Notes under the pieces: generated by a model
Database searches by the model: none
Told to the model about the DNA's origin: nothing
The model's input: only the letters and a program-made list of their open reading frames with translations
Program-made: the position numbers and the translations under genes
Source: Streptomyces mangrovi
GTDB lineage: Bacteria; Actinomycetota; Actinomycetes; Streptomycetales; Streptomycetaceae
DNA: 48,567 bases
Reading direction: 5' to 3'
NCBI RefSeq assembly: GCF_900114215.1
Contig: NZ_FOSG01000032.1
Span: 1 to 48,567 of the forward strand
In this document: positions 40,300 to 48,244 of the stretch, one piece after another
How the letters are laid out: every line of letters starts with the position of its first letter
Numbering within the stretch: position 1 is the first letter of the stretch

Positions 40300-41598
40300 A
40301 TGAAGGCTGTGGTGTGGCACGGCGTCGGCGACATCCGGGTGGACGAGGTGCCGGAGCCGAAGATCCACGAACCGTACGACGCGATCGTGCGGATCACCTC
40401 GTCGGCGATCTGCGGGACCGACCTGCACTTCGTACGCGGCACGATGCCGGGCATGAAGGAGGGCCGTGTCCTGGGCCACGAGGCCGTCGGGATCGTGGAG
40501 GAGGTCGGCGCGGGCGTGCGGAACTTCCGCCCGGGCGACCGGGTGGTGGTGCCCTCCACGGTCGCCTGCGGGACGTGCAGCTACTGCCGGGCCGGCTACT
40601 ACGCCCAGTGCGACAACGCCAACCCCGGCGGGCGCCGGGCGGGCACGGTGTTCTTCGGCGGTCCCGAGGCGGCCGGCGGCCTGGACGGGCTGCAGGCGGA
40701 GTACGCCCGGATCCCGTACGCGCACGTCGGGCTGGTGCCGTTGCCGGACACCGTCGACGACGCGCAGGCGATCCTGCTGTCCGACATCTACCCCACGGCG
40801 TGGTTCGGCGCACGGCTCGCCGAGATCGGCTCCGGCGACACGGTCGCGATCCTCGGCGCCGGCCCCGTGGGCCAGTCCGCGATCGCCTGCGCCCGGCTCC
40901 AGGGCGCCGGGCGGATCATCGTGGTGGACGGCGTTTCCGACCGTCTCGACCTGGCCCGCGACCAGCACGCCGAGACGATCGACTTCAACGCCGAGGAACC
41001 CGTCGAGGCGATCCTGGACCTGACCGGCGGCATCGGCGTGGACCGGGTGATCGACGCCGTCGGCGTCGACGCGCAGCGCCCCGCCCGCGGCCCGGCCGCC
41101 GAATCCCTGGCCGAACGGGCGGAGGAGTTCGACCGCGAGCGCGACGAGGCCGCCCCCGAGCAGCGGCCCGACGGCGACACCTGGGTCCCCGGCGACGCGC
41201 CGTCGCTGGCGGCCCGCTGGGCGGTGCGGATGGCGGCGAAGGCCGGCACGGTGGGAACCATCGGGGTCTATCCGCCGCAGGTGGAGCACTATCCGTTCGG
41301 CGAGGCGTTCATGAAGAACCTCACCCTGCGGATGGGCAACTGCAACCACCGCCGCTACCTGCCCCGACTGGTGTCCATGGTCGCCTCCGGCGAACTGGAC
41401 CCCACCCCGCTGGTGACCCGGTGGGCGGAGACGCCGGACGCGGTCGAGGCGTACCGGACATTCGACCGCCGGGAGGCGGGCTGGACCAAGGTGGCCCTCG
41501 GCCTGGGCGGACAGGGCTCGGTCGCCCCCGGCCTCGGTGAGGCGGCCGGTACCGGGACGGCCACCACGGCGGGGAGCGGTCAGACCGGCAGCGGGTGA
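40300..41598 (+). CDS. Zinc-dependent alcohol dehydrogenase (formaldehyde-dehydrogenase-like)
   Basis: 432 residues of the MDR superfamily. Catalytic zinc site: Cys in SAICGTDLHF and the GHEAVGIVEEVG His/Glu. Structural zinc site: four Cys in CGTCSYCRAGYYAQC. The NAD-binding motif is GAGPVGQSA with an acidic residue ending strand 2 (IVVDGVSD), favouring NAD. An insert rich in Arg/Glu (about 265-305) and the GNCNHRRYLPRL region match the long glutathione-independent formaldehyde dehydrogenase-like branch. The Gly/Thr-rich tail is extra. It may oxidise or reduce small alcohols or aldehydes under oxygen limitation. GGAGGG sits ahead of ATG 40300. Confidence 0.9.
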   Translation: MKAVVWHGVGDIRVDEVPEPKIHEPYDAIVRITSSAICGTDLHFVRGTMPGMKEGRVLGHEAVGIVEEVGAGVRNFRPGDRVVVPSTVACGTCSYCRAGYYAQCDNANPGGRRAGTVFFGGPEAAGGLDGLQAEYARIPYAHVGLVPLPDTVDDAQAILLSDIYPTAWFGARLAEIGSGDTVAILGAGPVGQSAIACARLQGAGRIIVVDGVSDRLDLARDQHAETIDFNAEEPVEAILDLTGGIGVDRVIDAVGVDAQRPARGPAAESLAERAEEFDRERDEAAPEQRPDGDTWVPGDAPSLAARWAVRMAAKAGTVGTIGVYPPQVEHYPFGEAFMKNLTLRMGNCNHRRYLPRLVSMVASGELDPTPLVTRWAETPDAVEAYRTFDRREAGWTKVALGLGGQGSVAPGLGEAAGTGTATTAGSGQTGSG

Positions 41599-41623
41599 CC
41601 GCCCCGGCGGAAGGCGCGCCCCC

Positions 41624-41653
41624 TGACCCCGGCCCGGCCAAGGGCCGGGGTCA
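41624..41653. terminator. Bidirectional terminator between adh and the ars-linked MFS gene
   Basis: A perfect 12-bp stem TGACCCCGGCCC / GGGCCGGGGTCA with a 6-nt loop lies between two convergent genes. Confidence 0.8.
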
Positions 41654-41748
41654 CGGGGCGATTGGCGCTTTCCGGCCCGGCGCTGCGTGAGGAACGCCCC
41701 GGTCGTCCGGGTGTGGCGCCGGCTCGTACGCGTGTCGACGGAGCGAGC

Positions 41749-42987
41749 TCAGGCGGCATGGTGCTCTCCGTCGCCGCGGGTGGTGCGGGGGTCGGCGCCG
41801 AGCGCGCCGAGGGCAGCCACGAAGGAGATGGCGGCGAGGGCGGTGAACATGTGGGGGTAGCCGCCCAGGGGTGCGGCCAGGGCCGCTCCGGCGAGGGGAG
41901 CGAGAGCGGACGCTGTGGTGGTGGGGGCGGCGAGGAGTCCGGAGAGACGGCCGTAGTGGCTGGTGCCCCACCGGTCGGTGACGGCGGTGGCCCGCAGCAG
42001 GGTGAGGTTTCCGCGGACCGCGCCGGCGGCGACGGACAGGGCGACCAGCAGACCGTAGGGGCCCGGGACGAGCGCGAGGGCGGCGGTGGTGGCGCCGCTG
42101 AGCGCGATCAGCGATGTGGTGCGCGCGGTCACCGTGGTGCGGCGGGCGAGGGTGGCGTACAGGACGCGGCCGGCGGTCTGTCCGGCGCCGCCCAGGCCCA
42201 GGGCCCAGGCGGCCTGGGTGGTGGTGCAGCCGCGTTCGAGCAGGAGGGGGACGAGGGCGATGACGGTGGCGGAGACGGTGAGGGACGACAGGGTCAGGGA
42301 GGCCGCCAGCATCCGGAACGGCCGGGTGCGTGCCGCCGCGGCGACGTCGCCGGTGGTGCGGGCGGGCTCGAAAGGGGCGGCGGGCCAGGGGGCGCGCAGG
42401 GCGAGGGCGTGGGCGGGGATGGTGACGGCGGCGAGGATCGCGGCGAGGACGACGTAGGTGGCGCGCCAGGACAGGTGGTCGGCCAGCGCCGCGGTGAGGG
42501 GTGCGAAGACGGTGGAGGCCAGGCCGCCGGCGAGGGTGACGACGGTGAGGGCGCGGATGTGGTCGGGGGCCCACCAGCGGGTCAGAGCGGCGAAGGCGGG
42601 TTGGTAGAAGGTGGCCGCCATCGCCCCTCCGGCCAGCAGCCATCCGGTGAGGAACACGGCCGGGTTCGGGGCGGCGGCGATGATCAGGAGGCTGATCGTG
42701 CCGAGGACCGAGCCCGCGGTCATGACGGTGCGCGGGCCGCGGTGGTCGATGATCCGGCCGACGCGGATCCCGGCAAGGGCGGAGACGAGCAGGGCGAGGG
42801 AGAACGCGGCCGTCGTCGCCCCGGTCGGCCAGCCGGTGGCGGCGGTGATCTCCGGGTTCAGCACGGGAAAGGCGTAGTAGACGATCCCCCAGCCGGTGAT
42901 CTGGGTGACGCAGAGGGCGGGAAGTGCGGTGCGGGGCCGCGACCGGTCCCCCGATCCGGTCGCGGCCCCGCCGGGAGGGGCGGTCAT
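41749..42987 (-). CDS. MFS transporter paired with a Cys-tailed flavoprotein
   Basis: 412 residues, 12 helices. MFS marks are RVGRIIDHRGPRTVM (motif A) and the repeated 6+6 helix layout. The start overlaps the stop of the preceding flavoprotein gene (ATGA), so the pair is made as a unit behind an ArsR-type operator. By context it exports an arsenic compound handled by the flavoprotein, but MFS sequences alone do not reveal substrate, and an unrelated drug is possible. It is the last gene of a leftward operon, ending at a shared terminator region. Confidence 0.82.
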   Translation of the reverse strand: MTAPPGGAATGSGDRSRPRTALPALCVTQITGWGIVYYAFPVLNPEITAATGWPTGATTAAFSLALLVSALAGIRVGRIIDHRGPRTVMTAGSVLGTISLLIIAAAPNPAVFLTGWLLAGGAMAATFYQPAFAALTRWWAPDHIRALTVVTLAGGLASTVFAPLTAALADHLSWRATYVVLAAILAAVTIPAHALALRAPWPAAPFEPARTTGDVAAAARTRPFRMLAASLTLSSLTVSATVIALVPLLLERGCTTTQAAWALGLGGAGQTAGRVLYATLARRTTVTARTTSLIALSGATTAALALVPGPYGLLVALSVAAGAVRGNLTLLRATAVTDRWGTSHYGRLSGLLAAPTTTASALAPLAGAALAAPLGGYPHMFTALAAISFVAALGALGADPRTTRGDGEHHAA

Positions 42988-44447
42988 GCGCCGCAGCAGC
43001 CGCCGGCCTGGGTCTGGTCGGCCGGTGCGGCCTGTTCGGTCTGCGCGGCCGGGGCCGTGGCCGGGGTGGCAGCGGCGGCGGTTGCGGTTGCGGTGAGCTG
43101 GACGGGCTGCGGTTCGGGCGCGGGGGCGCCGCAGCAGCCTCCGCCGGTCTGGTCGCCTTCGGTCGCCTCGGGGGTGTCGAAGAGTCCGGCGCCGCCGCAC
43201 ACCCCGGTCTCCGGCAGGGTCAGCTCCACCCGGTCGGCCGACTCCAGGTCTCCGGCGAGGGCGGCGACGACCGAGCGGACCTGCTCGTAGCCGGTCATGG
43301 CCAGGAAGGTCGGGGCGCGGCCGTAGGACTTCATGCCCACCAGGTACACGCCCTGCTCGGGGTGGGACAGCTCGCGGTGGCCGTGGGGGTAGACGGTGCC
43401 GCAGGAGTGGACGTTGGGGTCGATCAGCGGTGCCAGCTCCACCGGCGCCTGGAGGCGCTCGTCCAGGCCCAGGCGCAGCTCGGACAGGAAGGACAGGTCG
43501 GGGCGGAAGCCGGTGAGGACGATGAGCCGGTCCACCGGTTCCAGCCGCCGCCCGTCCTCCCCGGCCAGCACCAGGCGCCCGTCGCCGTCGCGCTCGATCG
43601 CCTGGGTGCGGAAGCCGGTGACCGCGTCGGCGTAACCGTCGTCCACGGCGGCCTTGGCGGCGAGCCCGAGGGCGCCGCGGGCGGGGAGCTGGTCGGCGGC
43701 GCCGCCGCCGAAGGTGGAGCCGGACAGGCCCCGGCGCAGGATCCAGGTGGCGTGGGTGTCCTTGCCGTCGTCGGTCCGGGCGAGGTCGGCCAGGTAGGCC
43801 AGCGCGGTGAAGGCGGAGGCGCCCGAGCCGATCACGGCCGTGCGCTTGCCGGCGTGGCGGGCGCGCACGTGCGGGTCGGCGAGGTCGGGGACGCGGTAGG
43901 TGATGCGGTCGGCCGCGGCGTGCTCGCCGAGCGCGGGCAGACCGTCGCCGCCGGCCGGGCTCGGGATGGTCCAGGTGCCGGAGGCGTCGATGACGGCGCG
44001 GGCCAGGGTGCGCTCCTCGCGCCCGTCGGCGTACCGGACGTGCACGGTGAAGGGCTGGTCGGCGCGGTCGGCGTCCACGACGCGGTCGCGCCCCGCCCGG
44101 GAGACGCCGGTGACGGTGGCGCCGTAGCGCACCCGCTCGCCGAGGACGTCGGCCAGCGGCTTCAGGTAGTGCTCGGCCCAGTCGCCGCCCGTGGGGTAGG
44201 CCGAGGCGTCGGGCCGGACCCAGCCGGTGGGGGCGAGCAGCTTCTCGGCGGCCGGGTCGACGACCTCGCCCCAGGGGGAGAACAGCCGCACATGGGCCCA
44301 CTGCCGTACCGCGCTGCCCGCGGCCGGTCCGGCCTCCAGGACCAGCGGCTCGATGCCGCGTTCGGTCAGATGGGCGGCGGCGGCCAGGCCGACGGGGCCG
44401 GCTCCGATGACGACGACGGGCAGTTCGGCGGTGGCGGGCGCATTCAC
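42984..44447 (-). CDS. FAD/NAD(P)-dependent oxidoreductase with Cys-Cys-Gly tail motifs
   Basis: 487 residues. FAD-binding motif GAGPVGLAAAAHL at the N-terminus, a second nucleotide motif GSGASAFTALAYLADL in the middle, and TGFRPDL toward the end: a flavin-monooxygenase or pyridine-nucleotide-reductase fold. The last ~80 residues are odd. They contain CGGAGLF, then GGGCCGAPA, a long Ala/Thr/Gln linker, and GGCCGA at the very end. These Cys pairs could bind As(III) or another soft metal. GTG 44447 is chosen because AGGAG lies 5 nt upstream. An ArsR-type operator lies 19 bp further up. Role in arsenic oxidation/transfer is inferred from context. Confidence 0.82.
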   Translation of the reverse strand: MNAPATAELPVVVIGAGPVGLAAAAHLTERGIEPLVLEAGPAAGSAVRQWAHVRLFSPWGEVVDPAAEKLLAPTGWVRPDASAYPTGGDWAEHYLKPLADVLGERVRYGATVTGVSRAGRDRVVDADRADQPFTVHVRYADGREERTLARAVIDASGTWTIPSPAGGDGLPALGEHAAADRITYRVPDLADPHVRARHAGKRTAVIGSGASAFTALAYLADLARTDDGKDTHATWILRRGLSGSTFGGGAADQLPARGALGLAAKAAVDDGYADAVTGFRTQAIERDGDGRLVLAGEDGRRLEPVDRLIVLTGFRPDLSFLSELRLGLDERLQAPVELAPLIDPNVHSCGTVYPHGHRELSHPEQGVYLVGMKSYGRAPTFLAMTGYEQVRSVVAALAGDLESADRVELTLPETGVCGGAGLFDTPEATEGDQTGGGCCGAPAPEPQPVQLTATATAAAATPATAPAAQTEQAAPADQTQAGGCCGA

Positions 44448-44465
44448 GGCGACTCCTAGGGTGTT

Positions 44466-44479
44466 TCGACATCTGTCGA
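44466..44479. promoter_or_regulatory. ArsR-type operator of the flavoprotein-MFS operon
   Basis: TCGACA-TC-TGTCGA, a perfect 6-2-6 inverted repeat 19 bp before the flavoprotein start. It is the same motif as the sites at 44509 and 44794. Confidence 0.75.
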
Positions 44480-44508
44480 TGGCTTGCGCGGTCAGCATGG
44501 CACCTGAT

Positions 44509-44522
44509 TCGACATCCGTCAA
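44509..44522. promoter_or_regulatory. Second ArsR-type operator, upstream of the flavoprotein remnant
   Basis: TCGACATCCGTCAA, near-match to the TCGACA-N2-TGTCGA motif, about 30 bp before the remnant. It is followed by CATAGA, as at 44808. Confidence 0.6.
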
Positions 44523-44553
44523 CATAGACGATCATCGAAGCTGGGGGATGCTC

Positions 44554-44790
44554 ATGGAGTGCTTCGACGTTGCGGTGACCGGGGGGTGGTCGGGGCTGGC
44601 CGCGGCCGGCGCCATGCGCGAGCACGGGATCGACCCGGTGATCCCGGAGGCGTCGGGGCGCGCCGGCGAGTCGTGGCAGGGATGCGGGCCGCGTCATTCC
44701 ACCACCGGTCGCACACGTCCGCAGGGCCTCTTCCGCGGCCGGGCTCCGAGCTGCCGGGCGAGAGGCTGCTCCGGCAGCCCCTCGCCCTCT
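44554..44790 (+). pseudogene. Truncated, frameshifted remnant of a flavin-dependent monooxygenase
   Basis: The first ~37 codons after ATG 44554 read like the start of an ArsO/FMO-type flavoprotein: FDVAVTGGWSGLAAAGAM, then PVIPEASGRAGESW, equivalent to DVVVIGGGQAGLAAA...VLEA..PGGSW. The GxGxxG motif is damaged (GGWSG). Past about 44690 the similarity stops in this frame; another frame continues with HHRSHTSAGPLPRPG, which recalls the next segment of such proteins. The body of the gene is missing and arsR begins soon after. The remnant sits between two ArsR operators, so it was probably once part of the resistance regulon. Confidence 0.55.
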
Positions 44791-44793
44791 GGT

Positions 44794-44807
44794 TCGACAT
44801 GTGTCAA
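44794..44807. promoter_or_regulatory. ArsR-type operator at the arsR promoter
   Basis: TCGACATGTGTCAA lies only 9 bp before the arsR ATG, next to CATAGAT, which could be a -10 element. It implies autoregulation and a leaderless or nearly leaderless transcript. Confidence 0.7.
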
Positions 44808-44816
44808 CATAGATGC

Positions 44817-45185
44817 ATGTCGAATGCGAAGGTGCTGCCGCTGCTGGAGACCGGTTCCGTGGAGCCGTGCTGCCCGCCGCTGACCGAACGCCCCTTCACC
44901 GCCGAGGAGGCCGAGCGCGCGGCCAGGATGTTCAAGGCGCTGGGCGACCCGGTCCGGCTGCGGCTGTTCTCCGCGGTCGCCTCCCACCCGGGCGAGGAGG
45001 CGTGCGTGTGCGACATCTCCGATGTCGGCGTCTCCCAGCCGACCGTCTCCCACCACCTGAAGAAGCTCAGGGAAGCCGGTCTGCTCACCTCCGAGCGGCG
45101 CGGCACCTGGGTGTACTACCGCGTCGAGTCGTCCGTGCTCGCCGCGATGAGCCGGCTCCTGACGAGCGCGTCCGCGGTGGCCTGA
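44817..45185 (+). CDS. arsR: ArsR/SmtB-family arsenic repressor (CVCD type)
   Basis: 122 residues, winged helix. DNA-recognition helix SQPTVSHHLKKLREAGL and wing GTWVYYR. Metal-sensing Cys63 and Cys65 in EACVCDIS match the ELCVCDL arsenite site of classical ArsR. An extra Cys pair (Cys18-Cys19) near the N-terminus can add a third ligand. No Shine-Dalgarno sequence precedes the ATG; the operator and a -10-like CATAGAT lie directly upstream, so translation is probably leaderless. It likely controls itself and the leftward flavoprotein-MFS operon through the same motif. Confidence 0.88.
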   Translation: MSNAKVLPLLETGSVEPCCPPLTERPFTAEEAERAARMFKALGDPVRLRLFSAVASHPGEEACVCDISDVGVSQPTVSHHLKKLREAGLLTSERRGTWVYYRVESSVLAAMSRLLTSASAVA

Positions 45186-45227
45186 CCGCCGCGGACGCCG
45201 GTGAGGTCCCGGCGGTCCGCCGGAAGG

Positions 45228-45245
45228 CACCGGCGAGGACCGGTG
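45228..45245. terminator. Small hairpin between convergent arsR and arsO
   Basis: CACCGG-CGAGGA-CCGGTG, a 6-bp stem with a 6-nt loop in the 77-bp gap between two stop codons. Confidence 0.4.
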
Positions 45246-45262
45246 AGGATCGGCGAGGGGGG

Positions 45263-46321
45263 TCAGCGCAGCAGGTCCGCGATCTGCCGCGCCGCTTCCC
45301 GCGCGGGGCGCCCGACGCCGATGAGGGTGGCCGAGGCGGGCCCGGTCCAGTCACCGTAGCCGAGCAGGTGCAGGCGTGGTTCCGCCGTCGCCCGGGTGCC
45401 GTCGGTGGCGATGCGGCCGCGCGTTCCGCGCAGGGCGAGCGGGGAGAGGTGGGACAGGGCGGGGCGGAAGCCGGTGCACCAGACGACCGCGTCCGCGCCG
45501 GCGGTGGTGCCGTCGGCCCAGGCGACACCGTCGGCGGTGAGGCGGGCGAACATCGGGGACGCCTTGAGCAGCCCGGCGTCCCTGGCCTCGCGCACGGGTG
45601 GCACGGCGACGATGTCGCCCAGGGAGGCCACACCGCCGGTGTCGGCGCGGCCCTCGTCCAGAGCGCGGCGCCGCGCGGTGGCGGCGTCGAACAGGGCCCG
45701 GCCGTCGATGTCGTCGGCCAGGAAGCTCGGCGGGCGAGCCGTCACCCAGGTCAGGTCCACGCCGGCCAGCGCGAGGTCGGCGGCGATCTGGGCGCCGGAG
45801 TTGCCGCCGCCGACCACGATGACGCGCCGGCCGGCGAACTGTCCGGGATTCCGGTATCCGGTGGTGTGCGACTGCCTGCCCCGGAACGCCTCGTGTCCGG
45901 GGACGGCCGGGAGGAAGGGGCGCCACCAGGTGCCGGTGGCGCTGACGACCGCACGGGCCCGCCAGGCCCCCTCACCGGTCTCGGCCCGCAGGAACGCACC
46001 GTCGCGGCGGACGGTGCGAACGCGGACGCCCCGCAGCACGGGCAGGCTGTAGCGCTTCTCGTAGTCGGCGAGGTAACCCACGACGTGGGCGGCCTCCGGG
46101 TAGGCCTCACCGGGCTGAGCGGGCATGGGCCACCCGGGCAGCGAGGAGTAGGCGGCGGGGGAGAACAGGCGCAGGGAGTCCCAGGTGTGCCGCCAGGCGC
46201 CACCGGGCGCCTCCTGGGCGTCGAGGACGGTGAAGTCCAGGCCCTGGCGGCGCAGGTGGTAGCCGACGGCGAGCCCTGCCTGGCCGCCGCCGACCACCAC
46301 CACATCCGTGCGCTCCGTCAT
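45263..46321 (-). CDS. arsO: Flavin-dependent monooxygenase of arsenic operons (ArsO-like)
   Basis: 352 residues. FAD motif VVGGGQAGLAVGYHL, then GGAWRHTWDSLRLFSPAAYS, the FMO-like segment, and a second dinucleotide motif VVGGGNSGAQIAADLAL for NAD(P)H. Such proteins are frequent in bacterial ars operons under the name ArsO. A role in oxidising arsenic or organoarsenic compounds is proposed for the family but not settled. It overlaps acr3 by ATGA and is the last gene of the arsR2-acr3-arsO operon. The remnant at 44554 appears to be a broken relative. Confidence 0.85.
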   Translation of the reverse strand: MTERTDVVVVGGGQAGLAVGYHLRRQGLDFTVLDAQEAPGGAWRHTWDSLRLFSPAAYSSLPGWPMPAQPGEAYPEAAHVVGYLADYEKRYSLPVLRGVRVRTVRRDGAFLRAETGEGAWRARAVVSATGTWWRPFLPAVPGHEAFRGRQSHTTGYRNPGQFAGRRVIVVGGGNSGAQIAADLALAGVDLTWVTARPPSFLADDIDGRALFDAATARRRALDEGRADTGGVASLGDIVAVPPVREARDAGLLKASPMFARLTADGVAWADGTTAGADAVVWCTGFRPALSHLSPLALRGTRGRIATDGTRATAEPRLHLLGYGDWTGPASATLIGVGRPAREAARQIADLLR

Positions 46322-47430
46322 GACCCCGGCCGTGCCGCGGTGAACTTCTTGCGCCAGGCGAGGGCGACGTAGACCAGGGCGATGAGGACGGGGACCTCGA
46401 TGAGCGGGCCGACGACGCCGGCCAGGGCCTGGCCGGAGGTGACGCCGAAGGTGGCGATGGCCACCGCGATGGCCAGCTCGAAGTTGTTGCCGGCGGCGGT
46501 GAAGGCCAGGGTGGTGGTGCGCTCGTAGGCCAGGCCGATGGCCTTGCCCAGGGCGAAGGCGCCGAAGAACATCAGCGCGAAGTAGACCAGCAGCGGCAGC
46601 GCGATGCGGGCGACGTCGAGCGGCTGGGAGGTGATCGTCTTCCCCTGGAGGGCGAAGAGGACGACGATGGTGAACAGCAGCCCGTACAGCGCCCAGGGGC
46701 CGATCTTCGGCAGGAAGCGCTGCTCGTAGTTCTCGCGGCCCATCCTGCGCTCGCCCAGGCGGCGGGTGAGGTAGCCGGCCAGCAGGGGAACGCCGAGGAA
46801 GACGGCGACGTTGGCGGCGATCTCCCAGGCGGAGACATCCAGGGCCGCGCCGTCGCCCAGGCCGAGCCAGCCGGGCAGCAGATCGAGGTAGAACCAGCCC
46901 AGCAGACCGAAGGCCAGGACCTGGAAGACGGAGTTCAGCGCGACCAGGACGGCGGCGGCCTCGCGGTCGCCGCAGGCCAGGTCGTTCCAGATGATGACCA
47001 TGGCGATGCAGCGGGCCAGGCCGACGATGATCAGACCGGTGCGGTACTCGGGCAGGTCGGGCAGGAAGGTCCAGGCCAGGGCGAACATCACCGCCGGGCC
47101 GACGATCCAGTTGACCACCAGGGAGGAGACCATCAGACGGCGGTCGCCGGTGACGGCGTCCAGGCGGTCGTAGCGGACCTTGGCCAGCACCGGGTACATC
47201 ATGATCAGCAGGCCGAGGGCGATGGGCAGGGAGATGCCGCCGATCTCGACCTTGCTCAGGGCGTCGTTCAGGCCGGGAACCAGCCGGCCCAGCCCCAGGC
47301 CGGCGGCCATGGCGGCCAGGATCCACACCGCCAGGAAGCGGTCCAGGGTGGAGAGTCTTCCGGCGATCGAGTCGTCTGTGGCGGCGGGCCCCGCGGCGGG
47401 GGGCCGGGGGGCGGGGTCGGTCGCGGTCAC
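46318..47430 (-). CDS. acr3: Arsenite efflux permease, Acr3 family
   Basis: 370 residues, ten helices. The essential membrane Cys is in GLARCIAMVIIWNDLACGD, and the TAAGNNFELAIAVAIATFG segment is typical of Acr3 (bile acid/arsenite transporter fold). It expels As(III), and possibly Sb(III), using the proton motive force. The start is the GTG at 47430 that overlaps the arsR2 stop (GTGA); an N-terminal Pro/Ala-rich stretch of about 25 residues precedes helix 1. Often labelled arsB in genome files. Assignment is secure. Confidence 0.93.
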   Translation of the reverse strand: MTATDPAPRPPAAGPAATDDSIAGRLSTLDRFLAVWILAAMAAGLGLGRLVPGLNDALSKVEIGGISLPIALGLLIMMYPVLAKVRYDRLDAVTGDRRLMVSSLVVNWIVGPAVMFALAWTFLPDLPEYRTGLIIVGLARCIAMVIIWNDLACGDREAAAVLVALNSVFQVLAFGLLGWFYLDLLPGWLGLGDGAALDVSAWEIAANVAVFLGVPLLAGYLTRRLGERRMGRENYEQRFLPKIGPWALYGLLFTIVVLFALQGKTITSQPLDVARIALPLLVYFALMFFGAFALGKAIGLAYERTTTLAFTAAGNNFELAIAVAIATFGVTSGQALAGVVGPLIEVPVLIALVYVALAWRKKFTAARPGS

Positions 47431-47741
47431 GGGCAGGCCCTTTTCGTCTCGGCGGCGCGGGTGGTGCGGGCGGTGCGGGCCAGCTCGGTGAAGGAGCGGC
47501 CCAGGCATTCGATGACGTCGGGGCGCAGCCGGTAGTAGGTGTACCGGCCGCACGGTTCGGTCTCCACGACGCCGGCCTCGCGCAGCACGCGCAGGTGGTT
47601 GGAGAGATTGGTCTGCTTGGCCCCGGTCTCGGCCACCAGGTGGGTGGTGCACAGGGTCTCGGTGGCCAGCAGGGTCACGATGCGCATCCTGAGCGGATCG
47701 GCGAGCACCCGGATCAGGTCAGTGTCGACTGACGTCAGCAT
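47427..47741 (-). CDS. arsR: Second ArsR-family repressor, different Cys layout
   Basis: 104 residues, winged helix, recognition helix KQTNLSNHLRVLREAGV. It lacks the CVC motif of the first ArsR. Cys31 lies in ETLCTTHL, Cys64 in TEPCGRYTYY and Cys79 in VIECLGRS, with one more near the C-terminus, so the inducer site must be built differently. First gene of arsR2-acr3-arsO, divergent from arsC across 72 bp. No clear RBS precedes ATG 47741, so a leaderless start is possible. An imperfect repeat GTCAGT-N4-ACTGAC at 47718-47733 in the first codons could be its operator. Confidence 0.85.
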   Translation of the reverse strand: MLTSVDTDLIRVLADPLRMRIVTLLATETLCTTHLVAETGAKQTNLSNHLRVLREAGVVETEPCGRYTYYRLRPDVIECLGRSFTELARTARTTRAAETKRACP

Positions 47742-47813
47742 GCACTGATACTGTCACATCAGCCCGGGGCGATACCACCCGGCCCCCTTCGACGAGCCGA
47801 AGAGAGACCCCTC
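47742..47813. promoter_or_regulatory. Divergent arsR2 / arsC promoter region
   Basis: 72 bp that must hold promoters for both directions. CTGAT...ATCAG arms (47745-47762) form an imperfect repeat that could bind the second ArsR. GAAGAGAGACC is a possible RBS ahead of arsC. Confidence 0.45.
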
Positions 47814-48239
47814 ATGCCCGACAAGCCGTCCGTGCTGTTCGTCTGCGTCCACAACGCCGGCCGCTCCCAGATGGCCGCCGCATGGCTGACGCACCTGGCC
47901 GGCGACCGCGTGGAGGTCCGCTCCGCCGGATCCGCACCCGCCGACCGGATCAACCCCGCCGCCGTCGAGGCCATGCGGGAGGCCGGCATCGACATGTCCG
48001 CCGAGGTGCCCAAGGTGCTCACCGTCGAGGCCGTCCAGGCCTCCGACTACGTCATCACCATGGGCTGCGGCGACACCTGCCCGGTCTTCCCCGGCAAGAA
48101 GTACCTCGACTGGAAGCTGGACGACCCGGCCGGACAGGGCGTGGACGCCGTCCGCCCCATCCGCGACGAGATCCGCGCCCGGATCGAGGCCCTGATCGCC
48201 GAGATCGACGCCGGGACCGACCCCGCGCGGAAGGCGTGA
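47814..48239 (+). CDS. arsC: Arsenate reductase, low-molecular-weight phosphatase type
   Basis: 141 residues. The P-loop active site is Cys11 in CVHNAGRSQM, and two further redox Cys are Cys85 and Cys89 (MGCGDTCPVFPG), the triple-Cys layout of the thioredoxin-coupled ArsC. It reduces As(V) to As(III), which Acr3 then exports. It is followed after 5 bp by a thioredoxin reductase gene, which supports a thioredoxin-dependent cycle. GRSQMAAAWL and the ending DEIRARIEALIAEI are typical of the actinobacterial form. Confidence 0.93.
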   Translation: MPDKPSVLFVCVHNAGRSQMAAAWLTHLAGDRVEVRSAGSAPADRINPAAVEAMREAGIDMSAEVPKVLTVEAVQASDYVITMGCGDTCPVFPGKKYLDWKLDDPAGQGVDAVRPIRDEIRARIEALIAEIDAGTDPARKA

Positions 48240-48244
48240 ACGCC

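Noticed and set aside
47718..47733. Inverted repeat GTCAGT-N4-ACTGAC as a firm ArsR operator
   Set aside because: It lies within the first codons of arsR2 and does not match the operator motif of the other ArsR; kept only as a possibility in that gene's entry.
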